Assembly (NCBI RefSeq): GCF_963422545.1
Contig: NZ_OY730243.1
Span: forward strand, 101,901 to 165,900
Reading direction: 5' to 3'
DNA length: 64,000 nucleotides
From: an uncultured Flavobacterium sp.
GTDB taxonomy: Bacteria > Bacteroidota > Bacteroidia > Flavobacteriales > Flavobacteriaceae
In this document: one piece after another, positions 37,981-49,900 of the stretch
Layout: every line of letters starts with the position of its first letter
How positions within the stretch are numbered: the first letter of the stretch is position 1
Notes under the pieces: generated by a model
Databases searched by the model: none
Told to the model about the DNA's origin: nothing
The model's input: only the letters and a program-made list of their open reading frames with translations
Made by a program: the position numbers and the translations under genes

Positions 37981-40900
37981 ATTGTAATTGTATCTAATTC
38001 TTCAACATCAAGATTGGAGTTCGTTGTAACCCATTGTTTTCTCGTAATTTCTTGAGCAATAAATTCAATGGTTGCATCATTAAATACCGTCTCCATCTTG
38101 ATTTCGACATTAAATTCACTTCTTATCCTAGAAAGTACTTTGATTGCTAATAAACTATGCCCCCCTAATTCAAAAAAGTTGTCATGTATGCCTATTTGTT
38201 CCCTGTTTAAGATCTCTTGCCAAATCACGGCTAACTGCTGCTCACTTTGGGTACGCGGAGCTGCATAGGCGTGGCTTTTTAAAGTCCCCAGTCCATCGAG
38301 TGATGGCAGTTGGGCTTTATCGAGCTTCCCGTTAGTGGTGAGCGGCAGGCTTTCTAGCTGCATATAATGTGCCGGGACCTGATATGAAGGTAAATGTTGT
38401 GATAAATAGGCCCGGATATCCGATACATCGAGTGTTGCATCCTGGTCTTTGCTTACTAAGTAGGCTATGAGTTCTTTGTCGCCTTCATTGTTGCTCTGCG
38501 CCACTACGGCGCTTGTGGCAATAGACGGGTGTCCTTGTAGAACGCTTTCGATCTCTCCGGGCTCTATTCTATAACCTCGGATTTTAACCTGATCGTCTTT
38601 TCTGCCCAGATATTCCAGCTTGCCGTCGGCTTGCCAGCGGCCAATATCACCACTGCGGTACATGCGCTCGCCTTTAATAAAAGGATTCTCTGTAAATTTC
38701 TCTGAGCTCAGTGCTTCCTGGTTCAGGTAACCCAAACCAACTCCCATACCGGCAATACAGATCTCGCCTGCTACGCCTATTGGCAGAAGCTCCAGAGATG
38801 GACCCAATATATAGATCTTTGTACCTGAGATGGGTTTTCCAATCAGTACTGCTTTATTCTCTTCGAGTTCCTCTACCATACAGCCAACAGTGGTCTCCGT
38901 TGGGCCGTATTCATTGAAGATACGAATATCAGGATTGATCTTTTTAAGGATCTGAACATGGGCTGTGCTTACCGCTTCTCCTCCTACTATGGCGCGGGTC
39001 ATGGTTGTGGACTCGATATTTAACTGTTCCAGAAGTTTGATATGCGACGGGGTTAGTTTGATACTGTCTATACCACTTCTAGCACTAAAGCTGTCTTTTA
39101 AAATATCGGAAAGCTCTGTATACTGCCCGTAGATGGTCAGCTCTTTTCCTCTGGTTAGGGCGCTGAAGATACTGGTGATCGTTAAATCAAAGGATAACGA
39201 GGTATAAAGTCCAAAGTTTCCTGTCTCTGGGGTAAAGTAATGATGGTTCGCCCACTGGATGTAGTGCGAGAGATTACTATGTGCCAGCATACAGCCTTTG
39301 GGCTGGCCTGTAGAGCCTGAGGTATAGATAATATAGGCAAGGTCGGTTGGTGTTAGCTTTGTTGACACTGTCTGTGATTCCAGACTCTCTAACTGGGCAT
39401 CTACTGCAAAAACAGCTCCTGTGTAGTTCCCCAGATCAAACATATAGTCGGTTTGGGTTAACAAGATTCGTATTGCTGTATCACTTATGATATACTCCTT
39501 GCGCTCCTGTGGATACGAGGGGTCAATCGGTACATAAGCGGCACCTGATTTTAAGATCCCAAGTATCGAGACGATCATCTTCTCTGAGCGGTCCTGCATA
39601 ATACCCACAAGGTCTCCTTTTTGGATCGCGCAGGTGTTTTGCAGATAATAAGCCAGATTATCCGATTGGCTATCCAGCTCTTTATAACTAAGGGTTACTC
39701 CTTGATAATACAAGGCTCTGGCATCAGGATGCTGCTGTACCTGTTCTTGGAACAAGTCCAGTACGTTTACAGTAGTGTCTTTGTTGTAATTAAATTCTAC
39801 TGTGTTAAACTCTTCTATTAAGGTTGCTTGTTCTCTCTGGCTTAAATGATCGTTATCTTTTAGCTTAGCAGAAGGCTGCTCCTGCATACTGCTTAAAATA
39901 GCAAAATACAATTCTGCCAGACGATCTGTGGTAAAACCACACTGCAGCTTATGGGTCAGACGGATACTCAAATTGTAAAAGCCATCGGTACGATCGATGA
40001 TAAAATCCAAAAAGGTATTGGTTAAATCAATCCCACCGATGCTCAGACCTGAGAGGTTGTTATACTGATCTTCAGTGGCTTTTTCTTCTTCTATGGCTCC
40101 ATAGGCATGAAAATCAACATAATCAAAAAGCACATCAAAAAACGGGTTTCCTTGTCTGCCTTGTTTATTGTGCAATAGCGAGATCTCAAGTATGCTCAGA
40201 CGTTCTTTGTCTTTCAGGCCAATTAATTTTTGGTGAACGCCATCAATTAATTTATCAGCGCTTATATCGTTGGATACTCCAACTTTAAAAGGAATTGTAT
40301 TTAAAAAACAACCCAATAACTTATCACTATCCTCACAAGTAGGACGCATATGACTCACAAGTCCTGTTACGATTTCTTCACTGTTGTAGCTTAACACTTT
40401 AAGCATATACATATAAGCTCCCAAAGAGACTGCTTTAACTGTAGTGTTATGCGCTTTGGCAAATTGCTCTAAAGTATTAATCTCTTCCTTGCTCAGTTGG
40501 TAATGGCTCATACTAATGTCCTCTTCTTCTGTAAAAAGGGTCAGACGATTATATCCTTTGAGCTCTTCTTTCCAGAAGGTTTGGATCGCCGGATCACGCT
40601 TGGCTACTTCATGCTCGATGATAAAATCCCTGTAACTTGATTGTAATGGTGTTGGAGAAAATGCAGGGTTCTGCTCTAATTCCAAATAAAGATTGTTAAG
40701 CTCGGTCATAAAAAGGGCATCACTCCAGCCGTCGATAATGGCATGATGGCATTGGAATACAAAGACTACTTCGTCCTGACCTAAATCAAATGCAGCCATA
40801 CGCCACAGCGGGGCTGTATTTACAATAAAAGGAGATTTCATCTCATTGTCCAAAAAGTCTTTTATTGTTTTTTCCTGTTCTTCCCTTGCCTGATCTCTTA

Positions 40901-43900
40901 GGTTCACATAATGCAGTCGGGCATCAATGTCTTTGTGTACCATCTGAACTTCTGTGGCATAACCTTCCATATGAAAACTGGTTCTTAGGATGCTGTGCTT
41001 GTAAACCAGTAACCTTAGGGCGTTTTCAAAACGTTTTGGGTCAAAATCTTTAAAAATACGCTGGTGTACCATTTGATCGTGGTACATTCCTTTGCTGCTG
41101 TCTACAAGGGATTCGAAGATCATTCCCTTCTCAATATCACTCATCGGGTAAACGTCTTCTATCGTTTGGGCATCTTCTAAACTTTCAAGGATTTCTGATT
41201 TTAAGACTTCCAGTTCTTCGAGCACCTGAACTTTGTGCTGATTTTGGGTTTGGTTACGGGCATCGAAAACATCCTTATTGGCATCTACATGCTTAAGTAA
41301 ACTCTCGATGGTACTCTGGCGGTATACCTCTCCGATAGGGACATCCAGGTCCAGTTCGCGGCGAAGTCCTGCCATCATGCGAAGGATCTTTATAGAGTCT
41401 CCTCCCAAATCAAAGAAATCATCACGGATACCTATTGGTTCTCTGTTTAGGATTTCTTCCCAGATCCCCACTATCGTTTCTTCTCTTTGGGTTGTCGGGG
41501 CCACATACTCACTGGCTCGTAAACTGCCCAGACCATCAAGTGATGGCAATTGCGTTTTGTCGAGTTTACCGTTAGTGGTGAGCGGCAGGCTTTCTAATTG
41601 CATATAATGTGCCGGTACCTGATAGGCTGGTAAATGCTGTGATAAATAGGCTCGGATATCCGATACATCTAATGTCGCATCCTGATCTTTGCTCACTAAG
41701 TAGGCTATGAGTTCTTTATCGCCTTGGCTGTTGCTCTGCGCCACTACGGCGCTGGTAGCAATAGAAGGGTGGCCTTGTAGAACGCTCTCGATCTCTCCGG
41801 GCTCTATTCTATAGCCTCGGATTTTAACCTGATCGTCTTTTCTGCCCAGATATTCCAGCTTGCCATCGGCTTGCCAGCGCCCAATATCTCCACTGCGGTA
41901 CATGCGCTCGCCTTTCACAAAAGGATTCTCTGTAAATTTCTCTGCGCTCAGTGCTTCCTGGTTCAGGTAACCCAAACCAACTCCCATACCGGCAATACAG
42001 ATCTCGCCCGCTACGCCTATTGGCAGAAGCTCCTGCGATGGACCCAATATATAGATCTTTGTCCCTGAGATGGGTTTTCCAATCAGTACTGCTTTATTCT
42101 CTTCGAGTTCCTCTACCATACAGCCAACAGTGGTCTCCGTTGGGCCGTATTCATTGAAGATACGAATATCAGGATTGATCTTTTTAAGGATCTGAACATG
42201 GGCTGTGCTTACCGCTTCTCCTCCTACTATGGCGCGGGTCATGGTTGTGGACTCGATATTTAACTGCTCCAGAAGTTTAATGTGCGACGGGGTTAGTTTG
42301 ATACTGTCTATACCGCTTTCAGCGCTAAAGCTGTCTTTTAAGATATCGGAAAGCTCCCCGTACTGCCCGTAGATGGTCAGCTCTTTTCCTCTGGTTAGGG
42401 CGCTGAAGATACTGGTGATTGTTAAATCAAAGGATAACGAGGTATAGAGTCCAAAGTTTCCTGTCTCTGGGGTAAAGTAATGATGGTTCGCCCACTGGAT
42501 GTAGTACGAAAGGTTTGCATGCGCCAGCATACAGCCTTTGGGCTGACCTGTAGAGCCTGAGGTATAGATAATATAGGCAAGGTCGGTTTCTTTTAACTCA
42601 ACTATTGGGGCTGCATGTGATTCCAGACTCTCTAATTGGGCGTCTACTGCAAAAACAGCTCCGGTGTAGTTCCCCAGATCAAACATATAGTCGGTTTGGG
42701 TTAACAAGATTCGTATTGCTGTATCACTTATGATATACTCCTTGCGCTCCTGTGGATACGAGGGGTCAATCGGTACATAGGCGGCGCCGGATTTTAAGAT
42801 CCCAAGTATCGATACAATCATCTTCTCGGAGCGGTCCTGCATAATACCTACAAGGTCTCCTTTTTGGATCGCGCAGGTGTTTTGCAGATAATAGGCCAGA
42901 TTATCCGATTGTACGTCCAGCTCTTTATAACTAAGGGTTGTGCCTTGGTAATGTAAAGCTGTAGCATCCGGATTTTGGGTTACCTGTTCTTGGAACATAT
43001 CCAGTACATTTACAGTAGTGTCTTTGTTGTAATTAAATTCTACTGCGTTGAACTCTTCTGTTAATTGATGACGCTCTGCTGCACTGATATATTCCAATGT
43101 ATTAAGGGCTTTATCGGGAGAGGTAACTGCTGCCTGCATCAGCTGCTCGAAATGACTGAACATGGCCTCTGCGGTAGCCTCTGTGTAAATATCGCTGTTG
43201 TATTCCAATAATAAACTTAATCCCTGGTCTGATTCCAAAAACATAAAGGTCAGATCAAATTTGCTCATACGTGGGGTATCTCCCTGATATCCGCTTACAC
43301 TAAGACCTTCCAGTTCGGGGCTCTTGGGTTTATTAACCGAGCGGTTGTCATGGTAATCGATCAGTACATCAAAAAGTACATTGCGGCTCAGATCTCGTTT
43401 TAAGCTTAGTTCGTCTATGAGCTGATCAAATGGAAACACCTGATGCGCATAGGCATCTAAAGTGGTTTTACGAGCCTCTTGTAAAAGCGTTTTAAAACTG
43501 GCATCGCCTTTGAACTGCAAACGAAGGGCAAGGGTGTTTAAATAAAAGCCGATCTGCCCGTCCAGAGCGCTGTGCTCCCTGCCGGCAATAGGACTGCCGA
43601 TGATGATGTCCTCTTGAGCGCTGTAATGGTATAATAAACTTGTTACTCCGGTAAGAAGTCCCATAAAAAGGGTACCTCCCTGCTCCTGGCTAAGGGTTTG
43701 TATTCCTGTATGCACCTCTGGGCTTAATGGACGAAGGATACTGTTTCCGTTATAGGTTTTTATTTGTGGACGCAGCCTATCTGTGGCGATATCCAATACC
43801 GAAAGCTCGCCTTTTAATTGGTTTAACCAATAATCTCGGTGAGATTCTAATGCTGCTCCCTTTAGCTGCTCTTGCTGCCAGGCGGCATAGTCCTTATATT

Positions 43901-46900
43901 GGATGGCAAGTTCTTCTAGTGTGGCGGCTTCTGCTTTTATTTCTGCATTGTAGAACTCCAGTAATTCTTTGATCATAATACCCATCGACCAGCCATCGCT
44001 GATGATGTGGTGCATCACAGTGCTAAAGGCCCATTTGTCTTTGCTTAGCTGATACAAATTAGCGCGTAGCAGCGGAAGTCTTGATAAATCAAACGCTGTG
44101 AGGATCTCCTGATGGATCAGGATTGACAGCTCCGATTCCTGCTCTTTTCTGCCCTGAAGATCATGAGCTTCGATCTCAAAAGCAAATTCATCAGAAGGTA
44201 CAATCACCTGAAGTACTTCTCCGTTTTGAGTCTCTTTGAAGTAGGTGCGAAGAATCTCATGACGCTTTATTAATCCCTTAAAGGCTATATTTAATGCTTG
44301 TACATCTAAATTGCCTTCGAAAATATAAATCCCGGGCATGTTGTAAGCCACACTGCCATCGGTAAACTGACTCAGCATCCACAAACGACGCTGGGAGGAA
44401 GAGAGCCCATAGGCTTCTTGCTCGGCTATCGGAACAATGTCTACAAAAGCCGTTTTAAGTGATTTTTCAATCAGGGATGCCTGCGCTTGTAAAACCGGAT
44501 AAGTAAAAATATCTTTTAATTCGACTTTTACCCCTAATTCTTTATGCAGCTGACTCGCTAAACGCGTCGCGGTTAAACTATGACCTCCAAGTTCAAAGAA
44601 ATCATCGTGTATCCCTATTTGTTCTCTGTTTAAAATCTCTTGCCAAATCACGGCTAACTGCTGCTCACTTTGGGTTCTTGGAGCTACATAGGCGTGGCTT
44701 TTTAAAGTTCCAAGTCCATCTAAAGATGGCAGTTGGGCTTTATCAAGTTTACCGTTAGTGGTGAGCGGCAGGCTTTCTAATTGCATATAATGTGCCGGTA
44801 CCTGATATGAAGGTAAATGTTGTGATAAATAGGCTCGGATATCCGATACATCGAGTGTTGCATCCTGGTCTTTGCTTACTAAGTAGGCTATGAGTTCTTT
44901 ATCGCCCTCACTATTGCTCTGCGCCACTACGGCGCTGGTGGCAATAGAAGGGTGACCTTGTAGAACGCTCTCGATCTCTCCGGGCTCTATTCTATAGCCT
45001 CGGATTTTAACCTGATCGTCTTTTCTGCCCAGATACTCCAGCTTGCCGTCGGCTTGCCAGCGCCCAATATCGCCACTGCGGTACATGCGCTCGCCTCTTA
45101 GAAAAGGGTTCTCTGTAAATTTCTCTGCGCTCAGTGTTTCCTGGTTCAGGTAACCCAAACCAACTCCCATACCGGCAATACAGATCTCTCCGGCTACGCC
45201 TATTGGCAGAAGCTCCTGCGATGGACCCAATATATAGATCTTTGTCCCTGAGATGGGTTTTCCAATCAGTACTGCTTTGTCTTGTTCGAGTTCCTCTACC
45301 ATACAGCCAACAGTGGTCTCCGTTGGACCGTATTCATTATAAATACGAATATCAGGATTGATCTTTTTAAGGATCTGAACATGGGCTGTGCTTACCGCTT
45401 CTCCTCCTACTATGGCGCGGGTCATGGTTGTGGACTCGATATTTAACTGTTCCAGAAGTTTAATGTGCGACGGGGTTAGTTTGATACTGTCTATACCACT
45501 TCTAGCGCTAAAGCTGTCTTTTAAGATATCAGAAAGCTCCCCATACTGCCCGTAGATGGTCAGCTCTTTTCCTCTGGTTAGGGCGCTGAAGATACTGGTG
45601 ATTGTTAAATCAAAAGATAACGAGGTATAGAGTCCAAAGTTTCCTGTCTCTGGTGTAAAGTAATGATGGTTCGCCCACTGGATGTAGTGCGAGAGGTTAC
45701 TATGCGCCAGCATACAGCCTTTGGGCTGACCTGTAGAGCCTGAGGTATAGATGATATAGGCAAGGTCGCTTGGTGTTATCTTTGTTGACACTGTCTGTGA
45801 TTCCAGACTCTCTAACTGGGCATCTACTGCAAAAACAGCTCCGGTGTAGTTCCCCAGATCAAACATATAGTCGGTTTGGGTCAGCAGTACTTTTATGGCA
45901 GTGTCCCTGATGATATACTCCTTACGCTCCTGTGGATACGATGGATCAATCGGCACATAGGCGGCGCCTGATTTTAAGATCCCAAGTATCGATACAATCA
46001 TTTTCTCGGAGCGGTCCTGCATAATACCCACAAGGTCTCCTTTTTGGATCGCGCAGGTGTTTTGCAGATAATAAGCCAGATTATCCGATTGGCTATCCAG
46101 CTCTTTATAACTAAGAGTTACTCCTTGATAATACAAGGCTCTGGCATCAGGATGCTGCTGTACCTGTTCTTGGAACAAGTCCAGTACGTTTACAGTAGTG
46201 TCTTTGTTGTAATTAAATTCTACTGTGTTAAACTCTTCCGTCAGTTTTTCTTGTTCTGCCGGGCTTAAATGATTGTTATCTTTTAGCCTGGCAGAAGGCT
46301 CCTGCTGCATACTGCTTAAAATAGCAAAATACAATTCTGCCAGACGATCTGTGGTAAAACCACACTGCAGCTTATGGGTCAGACGAATGCTCAAATTGTA
46401 AAAACCATCAGTACGGTTAATGATAAAATCCAAAAAAGTATTGGTTAAATCCATACCACCGACGCTTAATTCTGATAAGCTATCATATTGATCTATGGTG
46501 GCTTCACCTTTTTTAACAGCTCCATAAGCATGAAAATCGACATAATCAAAAAGCACATCAAAAAAAGGATTCCCTTGTCTGCCTTGTTTGTTGTGAAGCA
46601 AAGAGATCTCCAGCATGCTCAGACGTTCTTTGTCTTTCAGGCTAATTAATTTTTGGTGAACTGTGTCTATTAACTGATCTGCATTTACACTATGATCTAT
46701 ACCTGCTTTAAACGGGATTGTATTTAAAAAACAACCCAATAACTTATCACTGTCCTCACAGGTAGGACGCATATGGCTCACAAGTCCTGTTACAATTTCT
46801 TCACTGTTGTAACTTAACACTTTAAGCATATACATATAAGCCGCTAAAGAAACTGCTTTAACTGTAGTGTTACGGGCTTTGGCAAATTCTTCCAGACGCG

Positions 46901-49900
46901 TCAGCTCCTCCTGACCTAGCGTATAAAGATTTTTAGTTATTTCTTCTTCATCCGTAAAAAGAGCTAGTCGGTTATATCCTTGCAAATCCTGCTTCCAGAA
47001 GGTTTGGATCGCCGGATCACGTTTGGCTGTTTCATGTTCGATGATAAAATCCCTGTAACTTGATTGTAATGGTGCTGGAGAAAATGTTGGGTTCTGCTCT
47101 AATTCCAAGTAAAGATTGTTAAGCTCGGTCATAAAAAGGGCATCACTCCAGCCGTCAATAATAGCATGGTGGCATTGGAATACAAAGAACACTTCATCCT
47201 GACCTAAATCAAAGGCGGCCATACGCCACAGCGGGGCTGTATTTACAATAAAAGGTGATTTCATCTCATTGTCCAAAAAGTCTTTTACTGTTTTTTCCTG
47301 TGCTTCTCTTGTCTGATTCCTTAGATCAACATAATGCAGTCGGGCATCAATATCTTTGTGTACCATCTGAACTTCTGTTGCATAACCTTCCATATGAAAA
47401 CTGGTTCTTAGGATGCTGTGTTTTTGAACCAGTAACCTCAGGGCATTCTCAAAACGTTTTGGGTCAAAATCCTTAAAGATACGATGATGAATCATTTGAT
47501 CATGATACACTCCTTTACTGCTGTCCACAAGGGACTCGAAGATCATTCCTTTCTCGATATCACTCATTGGATACACATCCTCGATGGCATCGGCATTTGG
47601 AAGAGTGGATAATATTTCGCTTTTTAAAACTTCAAGCTCTTCGAGTACCTGAATCCTGTGCTGATTTTGGGTTTGGTTTCGGGCATCAAAAATATCCTTA
47701 TTGGCGTCTACATGCTTCAGTAAACTCTCGATGGTACTCTGACGGTACACCTCTCCGATAGGGACATCCAGGTCCAGTTCGCGGCGAAGTCCTGCCATCA
47801 TACGAAGAATCTTTATAGAGTCTCCTCCAAGATCAAAGAAATCATCACGGATACCTATTGGTTCTCTGTTTAGGATTTCTTCCCAGATCCCCACTATCGT
47901 TTCTTCTCTTTGGGTTGTCGGGGCCACATACTCACTGGCTCGCAAACTGCCCAGACCATCTAAAGACGGTAATTGCCCCTTATCGAGTTTACCGTTAGTG
48001 GTGAGCGGCAGGCTTTCTAGCTGCATATAATGTGCCGGTACCTGATAGGCCGGTAAATGTTGGAATAAATAGGTACGGATATCCGATACATCGAGTGTGG
48101 CATCCTGGTCTTTACTTACTAAATAAGCTATCAGTTCTTTATCGCCTTCATTGTTGCTTTGCGCCACTACGGCGCTCGTGGCAATAGAAGGGTGTCCTTG
48201 TAGAACACTCTCGATCTCTCCGGGCTCTATTCTATAACCGCGGATTTTAACCTGATCGTCTTTTCTGCCCAGATATTCCAGCTTGCCATCGGCTTGCCAG
48301 CGTCCAATATCACCGCTGCGGTACATGCGCTCGCCTTTAATAAAAGGATTCTCTATAAATTTCTCTGCGCTCAGTGTTTCCTGGTTCAGGTAACCCAAAC
48401 CAACTCCCATACCGGCAATACAGATCTCGCCCGCTACGCCTATTGGCAGAAGCTCCTGCGATGGACCCAATATATAGATCTTTGTCCCTGAGATGGGTTT
48501 TCCAATCAGTACTGCTTTATTCTCTTCGAGTTCCTCTACCATACAGCCAACAGTGGTCTCCGTTGGGCCGTATTCATTGAAGATACGAATATCAGGATTG
48601 ATCTTTTTAAGGATCTGAACATGGGCTGTGCTTACCGCTTCTCCTCCTACTATGGCGCGGGTCATGGTTGTGGACTCGATATTTAACTGCTCCAGAAGTT
48701 TAATGTGCGACGGGGTTAGTTTGATACTGTCTATACCGCTTTCAGCGCTAAAGCTGTCTTTTAAGATATCGGAAAGCTCCCCGTACTGCCCGTAGATGGT
48801 CAGCTCTTTTCCTCTGGTTAGGGCGCTGAAGATACTGGTGATTGTTAAATCAAAGGATAACGAGGTATAGAGTCCAAAGTTTCCTGTCTCTGGGGTAAAG
48901 TAATGATGGTTCGCCCACTGGATGTAGTGCGAAAGGTTTGCATGCGCCAGCATACAGCCTTTGGGCTGACCTGTAGAGCCTGAGGTATAGATAATATAGG
49001 CAAGGTCGGTTTCTTTTAACTCAACTATTGGGGCTGCATGTGATTCCAGACTCTCTAATTGGGCGTCTACTGCAAAAACAGCTCCGGTGTAGTTCCCCAG
49101 ATCAAACATATAGTCGGTTTGGGTTAACAAGATTCGTATTGCTGTATCACTTATGATATACTCCTTGCGCTCCTGTGGATACGAGGGGTCAATCGGTACA
49201 TAGGCGGCGCCTGATTTTAAGATCCCAAGTATCGAGACAATCATTTTCTCGGAGCGGTCCTGCATAATACCTACAAGGTCTCCTTTTTGGATCGCGTAGG
49301 TGTTTTGCAGATAATAAGCCAGATTATCCGATTGGCTGTCCAGCTCTTTATAACTAAGGGCTGTCCCCCCATAGTATAAGGCTCTGGCATCAGGATTTTG
49401 GGTTACCTGTTCTTTAAACAAGTCCAGTACATTTATATAACTGTTCTCACTATTACCGTTATTGTAATTAAATTCTACTGCGTTAAATTCTTCTGTTTGT
49501 TTTTCTTGTTCGGCTTTGCTTAAATAGTCTAATGTATTAAGGGCGCTATCGGGAGAGGCAACAGCGGCTTGCATCAGCTGCTCGAAATGACTGAACATGG
49601 CCTCTGCGGTAGCCTCTGTGTAGATATCGCTGTTGTATTCTAATAATAAACTCAAGCCATGGTCTGATTCCAGGAACATAAAGGTCAGATCAAATTTGCT
49701 CATACGTGGGGTATCTCCCTGATATCCGCTTACACTAAGACCTTCCAGTTCGGGGCTCTTGGGTTTATTAACCGAGCGGTTATCATGATAATCGATCAGT
49801 ACATCAAAAAGTACATTACGGCTTAAATCTCGTTTTAAGCTTAGTTCATCTATCAGCTGATCAAAAGGAAATACCTGATGCGCATAGGCATCTAAAGTGG

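Noticed and set aside
34255..41607. Plus-strand open frames repeated at the same offset, for example 34255-34584 and 41278-41607.
   Set aside because: They lie antisense inside near-identical NRPS modules; their conservation simply mirrors the duplication of the real minus-strand genes.
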